From positions 1-25,211 of the forward strand of contig JBHIXH010000034.1 in NCBI GenBank assembly GCA_041984885.1: 25,211 nucleotides of DNA. Direction: 5' to 3'. The stretch is from UBA4486 sp041984885 (lineage in GTDB: Bacteria; Pseudomonadota; Gammaproteobacteria; Eutrophobiales; Eutrophobiaceae). Under the pieces are notes generated by a model that saw only the letters and a list, made by a program, of their open reading frames with translations, was not told where the DNA came from and did not search any database. A program made the translations under genes and the position numbers. Each line of letters starts with the position of its first letter. The stretch's first letter is position 1. Shown in pieces: positions 1-8,571 of this stretch.

Positions 1-2474
1 GCACCTCATCGTCTTCCTTGCCCATGCCTTCCGCACCGGCGGAGATATCGAGAATGTCATCGTCAGCAGTTTCCGTTGCCTCTTCTGCCGCGGTTTCCTC
101 GCCGGCTGAAGTGATATCCAGCAGTTCCTCTTCAGCGCCACCGGTAATGTCGAGCAGGTCTTCTTCGGCAGCGGGTTTCTCTGCGCCACTGTCCAGGTTC
201 ATTGACGCGGTATCATCCAGGCCCACGGCTGCGGTCACGTCGAGAAGATCTTCATCAGAGGCTTCAGAAGTATCTATCGCTGCCGTCACGTCAAGCATCT
301 CTTCGTCATCTGCGGCCGCGACAGGTTCAGCGGCTTCTTCAATATCAGCACCGGCAGTCACATCAAGCACGCCGTCGTCGTCATCACCACCAATATCAAA
401 ATCCAGTCCACCCGCGTCGGCATCGTCAGTGGTTTCCTCTTCACCGGCAGTCAGATCCATCACGCCGCCGCTACCGGATTCAACCGGGGTGTCATCTTCA
501 TCTTCACCACCGGCTTCGAACAGCGCTCGATTCGGTGACCTTGTCATGCAAGACCTTGGCGTGTTCCTCGTAGCCTTTTTTATCACCGGCAGCGTAATAC
601 ACTTCAAGCAGACGGGTATGAAATTCAAGATTGTCCGGGTCGCCTTCGATCGCGTTTTTGACGAAATCGATCGCTTGATCAAACTGGTCGAATGCCATGA
701 AAACGTTGACCTCGGCCAGCGGGTCTTCCTCTTCTTCGGGCTCAGCTGCGACGGGCTCGGCTTCCGGTGTCGCTATCTGCGTCGCATCGTCGGTTGGCGT
801 CTCAGCAGCGCCGTCATCTGCCACCGGCGTCGGGGTTTTATCTTCCTGATCGTCTTCCTCATCTGAAAGCACGGTTTCATCTTCTGAACCGGCGATATCC
901 ATCATCGATTCAGCCGTATCATCATCGGCCGCCTCGGTCACATCTTCAAAGTCCGGGAAATCCGCTTCCGGGATATCGACTTGTTCAGCTTTACCGCTCT
1001 GGAATTTCCTGAAGCCAAGTAACAGGACAATTATTCCGCCAACCACACTACCGACGATCAGCAGGTTGGATTTAATCATCCCGCCCACTGGTCCAAGGAA
1101 TCCGAGCACTTTGCCAACCATGCCTTCATCTGCCGCGGCCGGGGTTGCTTCCTCCGCCATCATCTGATCGTCAGCCACGTCCTCGGCTGATTCGTCTGCC
1201 ACTTCTTCCTCCATGGTCTCGGCTTCGTCCGCCATTTCTTCTTCCATTGCGGATTCGTCCATTTCAGCGACGTCTTCGTCTTCCATCGTTTCTGCATCGA
1301 CGGCGTCTTCATCCATCGCGGCGTCACTGGCAATCTGTTGTTGCATGGCGGCCAGTTCGTCTTCTTTGAGTTCAATCAGGCGTTTCAGGTCGTCGATGAT
1401 ACTTGCGGACTCTGTAACCTTGACGCTCAGCTCGGCGTTTTCGAGTTCCAGCGCGGCAATGGTTTCGGTCGCCAGTGCCAACAGCTGCTGGTTTTCTTCT
1501 GACATGGCAGGATCGGTCACTGCCTCGTCGATGCCCTCACCACTGTCGCCCGGGGCGACAAGACGCAGTTCCGAATCGGTGGTTTCCTCAGTGGTGGATT
1601 CCACCGACATCGGGGCGGTGTCCGTACCCGATACACCGGACGACTCGGCACGCTCGGTAGCGGCCTCGGCCATACCGGTGCGGATGTCGTTCCACATGCT
1701 GTTTTGCGACTTTGCCAGTTCAATTGCTTCGGACTGACTGACGCTATTGATGTCAGCGGCATCCGGCATACTCAGGATCTGGCCCCGTTTCAATCCGTTA
1801 ATGTTGTTATCTATGAATGCTTCCGGGTTGGCCCGCAGCAACGCGATCATCATCTGCTGAACGCTGACCGAGCTGTCCGGTCGCATGGAACTGGCAATGG
1901 ACCAGAGCGTGTCACCGGCACTGGTCGGTCCAAAGTCACCGCCGGTGTAGCTTATGTCCGGTGCAGATGCTGTTGGAGCGGTGTATTCCAGGTTATACGT
2001 CACCTGATTGTCTTCTATTGCCAGTGCCTCCGGTTGCACTGACGGTGTTGCGACTGGTGCCGCTTCGGTCAGGCGACGATTCGGATCATACGTCGGCGGG
2101 TCGAGTAATACCGTGTATTCACGGAACAAGCGCCCCTGGCTCCAGTTCACTTCCAGCAGGAAGTTCAGGAACGGCTCACGTATTGGCTGCGAGCTATAGA
2201 CACGAATATAATCCGGGCCCTCTTCCGTCTCGCGGACTTCGAATTTTAGTTGTTCCAGGCCGAAACCGTAGACGAGACCGGCACGTTCAAATGCCTGCGG
2301 TGAAGCAAGGCCGGCTTTCATGCTGTCGAGTTCATCGACGCTTGCTGAAAGTAGCTGAATACGAGCATCAAACGGCTCGTTTAATGAAGAAAATAAATCA
2401 AGCTTGCCGAGACCAAGCGCACTTGCCAAACCCGGGATTAACAATGCGGCAACAAATATGCCTCTACGAATCAT
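1..2474 (-). CDS. fimV: FimV/HubP polar hub protein, frame broken near 530, C-terminus off window
   Basis: FimV is an inner-membrane, peptidoglycan-binding scaffold that organises the cell pole and type IV pilus machinery. Numbered from the ATG at 2474: signal peptide about 1-20, FimV N-terminal domain about 22-126 (IREPFLNFLLEVNW then REYTVLLDPP), LysM about 187-240 (GDTLWSIASSM), coiled coil about 326-385, very acidic linker, transmembrane segment about 470-488, acidic cytoplasmic region, TPR-like segment about 588-640. This frame stops at 504, but from 529 down to the window edge another frame is open and clearly the same protein (RALFEAGGEDEDD, then repeated LLDVTA-type motifs). One extra base or two missing bases near 530 would join them. 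The ATG at 2474 is preferred over 2513 because AGGA lies 7 nt upstream and a signal peptide follows at once. Family call is firm; whether the break is real or an assembly error is unknown. Confidence 0.9.
35..463 (-). repeat. Seven LLDVTA-type heptad motifs in the acidic tail of FimV
   Basis: The acidic C-terminal part of FimV repeats a short hydrophobic-Asp-hydrophobic-Thr motif: VMDLTAG, VLDVTAG, MLDVTAA, LLDVTAA, LLDITGG, LLDITSA, ILDISAG, separated by 4 to 28 mostly Asp/Glu/Ala residues. A related MMDIAGS occurs upstream of the TPR segment. The even motif in otherwise low-complexity acidic sequence suggests short linear docking sites; that role is inference. Confidence 0.7.
527..533 (-). 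other. Frameshift site inside fimV
   Basis: Reading the minus strand, the frame ending ...HDKVTE meets the downstream frame starting RALFEAGG at the bases GAATCGAGCG. The upstream frame gives only ten more unlikely residues and stops at 504, while the downstream frame is open for 176 codons to the window edge with FimV-like acidic content. The site is not a homopolymer run, so slippage or phase variation is not an obvious explanation; a draft-assembly indel is more likely. Confidence 0.8.
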
Positions 2475-2493
2475 AATACGTTCCTGCCTTGCT

Positions 2494-2889
2494 CTAATTC
2501 GATTGCGGATCAATTAGCAGAACAAACTCACGTTCGAGGCGTCCGCCGGACCAACTTAACTCAAGAATAAAATTTACCACCGGTTCGCGAATGGCTGACT
2601 CGCTGGTCAGCTTGATCTGATGGCGACCGGAGTTATCCGAAACGACTTCATGTTTGATTTTCGGCCAGCTCAAGGAAGCGGCGGAATCCGAATCCAGTGG
2701 ATGAACAATCACGACGAGACTATCCAGTTCTTCCGGTGACACGGATAGTAAATCGACAGATGCCTTAAGCTGCTGATTTAGATGGGAATCAAGCATGACA
2801 TCCGAGATTGCCAGGGCGGAGGCAATTGGCATGTACAGCAACGTGCCAGTCAGCACGAGTGTCGAACTGATTGTCTTCAGTAATTGCAT
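2494..2889 (-). CDS. Exported single-domain FimV N-terminal-domain protein
   Basis: 131 residues: a signal peptide (about 1-26, ending IASALA) followed by a stand-alone copy of the FimV N-terminal domain and nothing else. It aligns by eye along its whole length with the N-terminal domain of the neighbouring FimV: LLSVSPEELDSL matches LLSASVDELDSM, and IREPVVNFILELSWSGGRL matches IREPFLNFLLEVNWSQGRL; it stops just after the shared LLIDP/LLDPP. No LysM, coiled coil or membrane anchor remains, so the product should be periplasmic. ATG with AAGG 9 nt upstream. The stop is 19 nt before the fimV start, so the two are probably co-transcribed. It may be a tandem duplication of the domain. Function unknown; binding the same periplasmic partner as FimV is an inference. 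Confidence 0.75.
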   Translation of the reverse strand: MQLLKTISSTLVLTGTLLYMPIASALAISDVMLDSHLNQQLKASVDLLSVSPEELDSLVVIVHPLDSDSAASLSWPKIKHEVVSDNSGRHQIKLTSESAIREPVVNFILELSWSGGRLEREFVLLIDPQSN

Positions 2890-3077
2890 TTTTAGACGCC
2901 TTTCAAATTAACTTGTATTTTCAGTAACTTACACAAATATTGATGAGTCTATTTGTGTCTATCCCCGGTACTGATGGAAGCACGAACCGATTTAGTCCTT
3001 GCGAAAATCTTGAATCGGTCTGATAAGTAAGCCGTTAAACTTACGAATGTGCTTTACAATTACCCCTTAACTATAGT

Positions 3078-4100
3078 TTATAAGTAATGTTTTACCAAAA
3101 TTTCAGCGATTTGAACACTATTTAATGCCGCGCCTTTTCGGACGTTATCGGACACCACCCAGAGATTGATCCCGCGTGGATGTGAGATATCTTCACGGAT
3201 GCGACCGACAAAGACCGGGTCTTCCCCGGCCGCCTCGGTGACAGCAGTCGGGTAGCCGCCATCCTCGTGCTCGTCGAGCACGACAATACCTGCGGAATTC
3301 TCCATTAATTCGCGTACCTGTGCCGCAGAAATCTTGTCTTTGGTCTCCAGGTGCACAGCCTCTGAATGACCATAAAATACCGGGATACGTACCGTCGTCG
3401 GGTTCACCAGGATCGACGAATCCTCCATGATCTTCTGTGTCTCCCAGACCATTTTCATCTCTTCTTTCGTGTAACCGTTGTCCTGAAACGCATCGATATG
3501 CGGTAATGCGTTGAACGCAATTTGTTTCGGATAGACGCCGCCCGGATACGGTTTACCGTTTAACAACGCGGCCGTTTGTTGCTCCAGTTCCTCGACCGCT
3601 TCCTTGCCGGTACCGGACACCGCCTGGTAGGTACACACGTTCAGACGCTCGATCGTTGCCGCATCGTGAATCGGTTTCAATGCAACAACCATTTGTATCG
3701 TCGAACAATTCGGGTTCGCAATGATGCCGCGATTCGTATACTGCGCAATCGCATGCGGATTGACCTCTGGCACAACCAGGGGAATATCATCGTCGTAACG
3801 AAACTGGGATGTGTTATCTATAACGACACAACCGGCCTCCGCCGCCCGCGGCGCATGTACTTTTGATATCGACGCGCCCGGTGAAAACAGACCGATATCG
3901 ACACCATTAAAATCAAACGTGTCGAGGTCCTGCACGATCAGATCCTCGCCCCGAAACTTAATGCGATTTCCCGCAGACCGGCTGCTGGCCACGGCATGCA
4001 CCGTTGCCACTGGAAAGTCGCGCTGATCCAGGATCGACAACATGGTTTCACCGACCACACCGGTTGCGCCGACAACGGCAACATTGAATTGTTTACTCAT
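3078..4100 (-). CDS. asd: Aspartate-semialdehyde dehydrogenase
   Basis: Catalyses NADPH-dependent reduction of aspartyl phosphate to aspartate semialdehyde, the branch point to lysine/diaminopimelate, threonine and methionine. 340 residues, normal length for the shorter, B. subtilis-like subgroup rather than the roughly 370-residue E. coli type. Seen: N-terminal Rossmann motif GATGVVGETML (11-21), active-site cysteine in NPNCST (Cys132), AVSGTGKEAVEEL, and the catalytic histidine in GHSEAVH (His245). ATG start with only a weak AAGA upstream. It follows leuB by 22 nt and lies upstream of the fimV pair, the leuB-asd-fimV order common in pseudomonads and relatives. The product feeds the pathway in which dapC and dapD, also in this window, act. 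Confidence 0.97.
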   Translation of the reverse strand: MSKQFNVAVVGATGVVGETMLSILDQRDFPVATVHAVASSRSAGNRIKFRGEDLIVQDLDTFDFNGVDIGLFSPGASISKVHAPRAAEAGCVVIDNTSQFRYDDDIPLVVPEVNPHAIAQYTNRGIIANPNCSTIQMVVALKPIHDAATIERLNVCTYQAVSGTGKEAVEELEQQTAALLNGKPYPGGVYPKQIAFNALPHIDAFQDNGYTKEEMKMVWETQKIMEDSSILVNPTTVRIPVFYGHSEAVHLETKDKISAAQVRELMENSAGIVVLDEHEDGGYPTAVTEAAGEDPVFVGRIREDISHPRGINLWVVSDNVRKGAALNSVQIAEILVKHYL

Positions 4101-4122
4101 ATTCTTTTACTGGTTAACTGGA

Positions 4123-5205
4123 TTAAATTGTCTGCAACGCCGCGACGACGGCATCGCCCATTTCAACGGTCGAAACTTTCCTGTCGCCATCTTTGTAAAT
4201 ATCGGGTGTTCGATACCCTTGTGCCAGAACCTTGCGTACAGCGGCCTCAACACGGTCAGCATAACCGGACTCGTTTAAGGAATAGCGTAACATCATCGCT
4301 GCTGACAGGATTGTCGCCAGCGGGTTCGCGATATTTTGACCGGCAATGTCCGGCGCCGAACCATGAATCGGTTCATACATACCAAACCCCCCGGCATTCA
4401 ATGACGCCGACGGTAATAAACCGATTGACCCGGTCAACATGGAGGCCAGGTCAGACAGGATGTCGCCAAACATATTGCCCGTCATAATCACGTCAAACTG
4501 ATTCGGATCCCGCACCAGTTGCATTGCCGCATTATCGACATACATATGTTGTAACGACACGTCCGGATATTGCTTTGCCACGCGGGTTGTTACCTCACGC
4601 CAGAGCTCCATTGCCTCCAGTACATTCGCCTTGTCGACCGAGGTGACGCGCCTGTCACGTTGCATCGCTGTTTGAAATGCCAGATGGGCAATACGTTCGA
4701 TCTCGGATTCACTGTAGACCATTGAGTTAAATCCCTGCCGTTCACCGTTTTCCAGTGTGCGAATACCGCGTGGTTCGCCAAAGTAAATGTCACCCGTCAA
4801 CTCACGCACGATCATGATATCGAGGTCTTCCACGACTTCGTTTCTCAATGCCGACGCATTCGATAATTCCTTGTAGACGATCGCCGGGCGTAAGTTACCG
4901 AATAAACCCAGCGCCGAACGTATCGCCAAAAGACCGCGCTCCGGCCGTAGCGACCGCTCGATGTTGTCCCACTGCGGCCCGCCGATGGCACCAAACATAA
5001 TTGCATCTGACTGACGCGCCAGTTCCAGCGTCGCATCCGGTAACGGTCGTCCGGTCTGTTCATAGGCGGCACCACCGAGCAAGCCATGGCTGAACGCGAT
5101 ACCAAGTCCATGCTGATCCCGTAGAGCAACCAACACCTTCTCCGCCTCGGCGATGATCTCCGGGCCGATACCATCGCCGGCTAATATCAATACCTGTTTC
5201 GTCAT
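4123..5205 (-). CDS. leuB: 3-isopropylmalate dehydrogenase
   Basis: NAD-dependent oxidative decarboxylation of 3-isopropylmalate in leucine synthesis. 360 residues from the ATG at 5205, the usual family length; the frame is open 18 codons further but those residues precede the canonical N-terminus (KQVLILAGDGIGPE). Seen: RELTGDIYFGEPRG, the catalytic lysine in SVDKANVLEAMELWR, and the metal/substrate aspartates in MTGNMFGDILSDLASM followed by GSIGLLPSASL and PIHGSAPDIAGQ. It ends 22 nt before asd. leuC and leuD, often just upstream, are not here; an EamA permease gene occupies that side, with a 78-nt gap. Confidence 0.97.
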   Translation of the reverse strand: MTKQVLILAGDGIGPEIIAEAEKVLVALRDQHGLGIAFSHGLLGGAAYEQTGRPLPDATLELARQSDAIMFGAIGGPQWDNIERSLRPERGLLAIRSALGLFGNLRPAIVYKELSNASALRNEVVEDLDIMIVRELTGDIYFGEPRGIRTLENGERQGFNSMVYSESEIERIAHLAFQTAMQRDRRVTSVDKANVLEAMELWREVTTRVAKQYPDVSLQHMYVDNAAMQLVRDPNQFDVIMTGNMFGDILSDLASMLTGSIGLLPSASLNAGGFGMYEPIHGSAPDIAGQNIANPLATILSAAMMLRYSLNESGYADRVEAAVRKVLAQGYRTPDIYKDGDRKVSTVEMGDAVVAALQTI

Positions 5206-5283
5206 TATTTGTCGTATCCAGTCAGTGTGGCCCGCTAAAAAAGGCGGCAAATCATACAATAACTTGCTACGACAGACGACCGC

Positions 5284-6144
5284 TTAATAGTGTCTGGCAG
5301 TGAGCCAGGCGGCCAGCATGACGAGCGCACCGCCGAAGTATTCGTAGCCGGTGAGCTGTTCGGCTGAAATCAGGGCTGCCGAGACCGCCCCCACCGGTAC
5401 TTCAAACAGGAAAATAACGGCTGAACGTTGCAGTGGCAGGTGCGTCACGGCATATTGCGCGGTAAACGTCATGATGATGATGCCACCGGCGCCGACAGCC
5501 AGTGCCAGTGCGATCGAATGCAGTGTCAGCGCCGGTACGGGCGCATCGATAATAACGATCGTCAGCGTACTGAGAGCAATGACACCTAACCAGGCCGGCA
5601 CCATCTTGCATAAAATCGGCATATCGCCGGATTTACGAACAAACAGGTTGGTAAACGCAAACGCGATGCCGGATGTGATCGCGAGTAAATCGGCGATGTT
5701 TAACGGCAGCACCGATTGCATCTGACCGTTCCATAACATGATGACAGCACCGCTGATCGCCAGGATAAGGTTGCGAATCGACTGTGCCCGGATCTGTTCG
5801 TGCAATATCAGCCAGGCCAGTAACATCGACCATACCGGTGACAGGTAAAACAGGATCAATACCCGGGCGACCGTGCCTTCCAGCAGGGCCAGAATGAACG
5901 CCAGGTTGGTCCAGCCGGCGGCCAACGCTATACCAACCAGTAATCGGGGCTGCGTGAATTTGGCCTCGAAGCGTAACCAGATCGGGAAAATCGACAGGAT
6001 GGCAAAAACATAGATTAATAAGGTTGCCCAAACTCCCGGCAAGCCGATTTGTTCGAGCACACGTAGCGGATACCAGAGTAATCCCCACAATGTCGCAGCG
6101 ATCAAACAGCTGATATAAGGCAACCAGTGTGTCTTCTCATGCAT
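5284..6144 (-). CDS. EamA/DMT-family ten-helix permease
   Basis: 286 residues, almost wholly hydrophobic, with about ten predicted membrane helices arranged as two repeats (about 9-138 and 151-283), the plan of drug/metabolite transporters of the EamA type. Seen: TLWGLLWYPLRVLEQ at the start and the helix-4 signature VARVLILFYLSPVWSMLLAW; the second repeat has SGIAFAFTNLFVRK. Substrate cannot be read from sequence; family members export amino acids, metabolites or drugs. ATG at 6144, divergent from dapC with 66 bases between the starts, and 78 nt upstream of leuB on the same strand. An amino-acid exporter would fit the lysine/leucine genes around it, but that is context only. Confidence 0.85.
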   Translation of the reverse strand: MHEKTHWLPYISCLIAATLWGLLWYPLRVLEQIGLPGVWATLLIYVFAILSIFPIWLRFEAKFTQPRLLVGIALAAGWTNLAFILALLEGTVARVLILFYLSPVWSMLLAWLILHEQIRAQSIRNLILAISGAVIMLWNGQMQSVLPLNIADLLAITSGIAFAFTNLFVRKSGDMPILCKMVPAWLGVIALSTLTIVIIDAPVPALTLHSIALALAVGAGGIIIMTFTAQYAVTHLPLQRSAVIFLFEVPVGAVSAALISAEQLTGYEYFGGALVMLAAWLTARHY

Positions 6145-6210
6145 ATGCGTCGCTCTTCACCTATACTGTCTCGCCAGTCTTCAACTCATTGTATCCCTGA
6201 ATACTCAACT

Positions 6211-7429
6211 ATGAACCCCGGCCTGACCCAGCTGCAACCGTATCCATTTGAAAAACTCACGGAGTTAAAAGCCGATTGCACGTATCAGGGCGATCTTGCA
6301 CCGATCAATTTATCCATTGGTGAACCGCAACACGCCACTCCGTCATTTATATTGCAGGCCATGCAGCAACAGTTACCCCTGGCGGCAAACTATCCGGCGA
6401 CACGTGGTTGTGATGAATTAAGAGTCAGCATCAGCAACTGGCTTTGTCGCAGGTTCCGGCTTGAACAAAATTCCATTCAGTTTGATAAACAGGTTTTACC
6501 GGTAAATGGCACACGCGAGGCTTTATTCGCCTTTGCACAAACGGTCATTGATCCGACAGCTAATGCCTGTGTGCTGATGCCGAATCCGTTCTATCAGATC
6601 TATGAAGGGGCCGCACTGNNNNNNNNNNGGGGTTGTATTGTTGGTTGGTGTTGAATTGATGTATGTCAACTGCGAGCGGGCCAGCAATTATCAACCGGAT
6701 TTTGATTCCATCGACAAGAAAACCTGGCAGCGTTGCCGCCTGCTGTATTTATGTTCACCCGGTAATCCGACTGGAAATATTATTCACCCAGACATTATCA
6801 AACGTCTGTTTCATCTGGCAGATGAATACGATTTTGTTATCGCTGCCGATGAATGTTATTCAGAAATCTATTTTGATGAATCCCGGCCGCCAAAAGGGTT
6901 GTTACAGTATGCCAGTGAATCTGGCCGGGATGATTTTTCACGTTGTATCGTCTTTCACAGCCTGTCAAAACGTTCGAACGTCCCCGGCATCCGCTCCGGG
7001 TTTGTCGCCGGTGATGCCAAACTGATTCAAGCCTTTCTGCGTTACCGGACTTATCATGGCTGTGCCATGGCCGGGTATACTCAACAGGCCAGCACACAGG
7101 CGTGGAACGATGAGCAGCATGTCATTGAAAACCGAAGCTTGTACCGGGAGAAGTTTGATCGGGTGCTCGAACGGCTACAGCCTGTCATCGATATAGAGAA
7201 GCCGGATGCCAGCTTTTATCTCTGGCCGGAACTGCCGGTCGATGGCGTCACGTTTGCCAGGCAGTTATTTCAACAACAGCATGTAACTGTCTTGCCCGGC
7301 GCGTATCTTTCACGGACAATAAACGCTACCAACCCTGGTGATCGTCATGTTCGAATTGCGCTGGTTGCGTCAATAAACGAATGTATCGAGGCCGCAGAGC
7401 GTATTGCCAACCAACTAAACCATTATTAA
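6211..7429 (+). CDS. dapC: Succinyldiaminopimelate aminotransferase (assembly gap inside)
   Basis: PLP-dependent class I/II aminotransferase making N-succinyl-diaminopimelate in lysine and peptidoglycan synthesis. Seen: canonical start LTQLQPYPFEKL, NLSIGEPQH, PNPFYQIYEG, SPGNPTGN, DECYSEIYFDE and the PLP lysine in FHSLSKRSNVPGIRSGF. Ten N at 6619-6628 split it into two frames. The 12 bases after the N match the 12 before it except that each C is T; removing the N and that duplicate rejoins the frames into 398 residues, normal for DapC, with the PLP lysine at 246. ATG at 6211 has no clear Shine-Dalgarno but matches the family N-terminus. dapD follows 13 nt later, the next gene of the same pathway set. 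Confidence 0.95.
6619..6628. other. Assembly gap (10 N) in dapC
   Basis: Exactly ten N, a placeholder rather than a measured length. Flanks GGGGCCGCACTG (6607-6618) and GGGGTTGTATTG (6629-6640) are the same 12 bases apart from C-to-T changes, so the contig ends overlap and the true gap is negative. Confidence 0.95.
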
Positions 7430-7442
7430 TCAGGAATAACTC

Positions 7443-8264
7443 ATGAGTATCGAAAAGATTATTAACGAAAACTTTGAAGCCCGGTCAGATATTACTTCTG
7501 CCAATGCCAGTGATGAACTGAAAAATGCCGTCAATGAGGCGATGGCCGGACTCGATAACGGCAGTTACCGGGTTGCTGAAAAAAAAGACGGTGAATGGCA
7601 GGTAAATCAGTGGTTAAAAAAAGCCGTGCTGCTTTCATTTGTTCTGCGTGAGAATACAGTGATCCAGGGTGGCTTTACCAATTACTATGACAAGGTGCCG
7701 ACAAAATTTTACGGCTACACAAAAAGCAATTTTCTCGACTGCGGGGCACCGCGTATTGTGCCGCCGGCTACCGCCCGTTATGGCAGTTTTGTCGCACCGA
7801 ATGTCGTCATGATGCCAAGTTATGTCAACATCGGTGCGTATGTGGATTCCGGCACGATGGTCGACACCTGGGCGACGGTTGGTTCCTGTGCCCAGATAGG
7901 CAAGAACGTGCATTTGTCCGGCGGTGTCGGTATTGGTGGTGTGCTTGAACCATTGCAGGCCAGCCCGACGATCATTGAGGACAACTGTTTTATCGGTGCC
8001 CGTTCCGAGGTGGTAGAAGGCGTTATCGTCGGTGAGGGCTCGGTAATATCGATGGGTGTTTACATAGGTCAGAGTACGAAAATTTTTAATCGTGAAACCG
8101 GTGAGGTCAGTTACGGGTATATTCCGCCGGGCTCGGTCGTGGTTTCCGGTAACCTGCCGGCAAAAGATGGCAGTTACAGTTTGTACTGTGCCGTGATCGT
8201 TAAACAGGTGGACGAAAAAACCCGTGGTAAGGTTGGCATTAACGAACTGTTACGCGACATCTGA
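7443..8264 (+). CDS. dapD: Tetrahydrodipicolinate N-succinyltransferase
   Basis: Transfers succinate from succinyl-CoA to tetrahydrodipicolinate, the step before DapC in the succinylase route to diaminopimelate and lysine. 273 residues, the family length (E. coli DapD is 274). Seen: N-terminal helical domain (IEKIINENFEAR), then the left-handed beta-helix of hexapeptide repeats from about 115 to 225 (GAYVDSGTMVDTWATVGSCAQ, IGARSEVVEGVIVGEGSVIS), and the conserved loop SGGVGIGGVLEPLQA. ATG with AGGAAT 6 nt upstream; it starts 13 nt after the dapC stop, so a dapCD operon is likely. The next 307 bases hold no gene. Confidence 0.97.
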   Translation: MSIEKIINENFEARSDITSANASDELKNAVNEAMAGLDNGSYRVAEKKDGEWQVNQWLKKAVLLSFVLRENTVIQGGFTNYYDKVPTKFYGYTKSNFLDCGAPRIVPPATARYGSFVAPNVVMMPSYVNIGAYVDSGTMVDTWATVGSCAQIGKNVHLSGGVGIGGVLEPLQASPTIIEDNCFIGARSEVVEGVIVGEGSVISMGVYIGQSTKIFNRETGEVSYGYIPPGSVVVSGNLPAKDGSYSLYCAVIVKQVDEKTRGKVGINELLRDI

Positions 8265-8287
8265 TATTACCGGTTCATGAATGAAAT

Positions 8288-8306
8288 GATGTTTCACTGA
8301 AACATC
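8288..8306 (+). terminator. Candidate weak hairpin terminator after dapD
   Basis: Perfect 8-bp inverted repeat GATGTTTC / GAAACATC with a 3-base loop, 23 bases after the dapD stop. The stem is AT-rich and the following bases are only TT then mixed, so it is a poor intrinsic terminator; it may instead protect the 3' end of the dapCD message. Confidence 0.4.
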
Positions 8307-8449
8307 TTATGGCTTGAGATTTTCAATCTTGTCGAATTTAATTAAATATATTAATTGGACGGCAATCGGTATTAAAAAATTTAAATGGAACCTGGTTTAA
8401 CAGGAAATTCAATCGAATCTATTTAATACCTTGTGGTTATCGCACACCT

Positions 8450-8494
8450 GATACAGATTTGATTTCGCCATGCAGATTTTTTACGATCTGTATC
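8450..8494. promoter_or_regulatory. Long-spaced 9-bp inverted repeat upstream of the ComEA-like gene
   Basis: Perfect arms GATACAGAT (8450-8458) and ATCTGTATC (8486-8494), separated by 27 bases, ending 77 bases before the ComEA-like start. Could be a two-half-site operator or an RNA stem-loop in the leader. Only the repeat is seen; the role is a guess. Confidence 0.35.
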
Positions 8495-8571
8495 ACTACA
8501 TTGATAAGTAATTTGTCGATGTACGTTCCTAAAATTCACTCAAAGATACTTTCCAAGGAGTAGTTATCTAT

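Larger units (their letters stand above)
8265..8571. other. Gene-free AT-rich stretch between dapD and the ComEA-like gene
   Basis: 307 bases with no coding frame I can support on either strand. It is clearly more AT-rich than the surroundings and holds two inverted repeats (8288-8306 and 8450-8494) plus the ribosome binding site AAGGAG at 8553-8558. No tRNA, known riboswitch or insertion-sequence end was recognised. Confidence 0.6.

Noticed and set aside
18..866. 282-codon Ser-rich open frame on the plus strand
   Set aside because: It is the mirror of the acidic FimV coding region on the other strand (GAA/GAT codons read as TTC/ATC/TCT); the minus strand carries recognisable FimV domains.
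2985..3021. Inverted repeat ACCGATT / AATCGGT between asd and the FimV-domain gene
   Set aside because: Seven-base arms with a 20-base loop, no T run and no partner element; within what chance would give.
6619..6640. Genuine tandem duplication in dapC
   Set aside because: The duplicate lies exactly across an N placeholder and differs only by C-to-T, so an uncollapsed contig overlap is the simpler reading.
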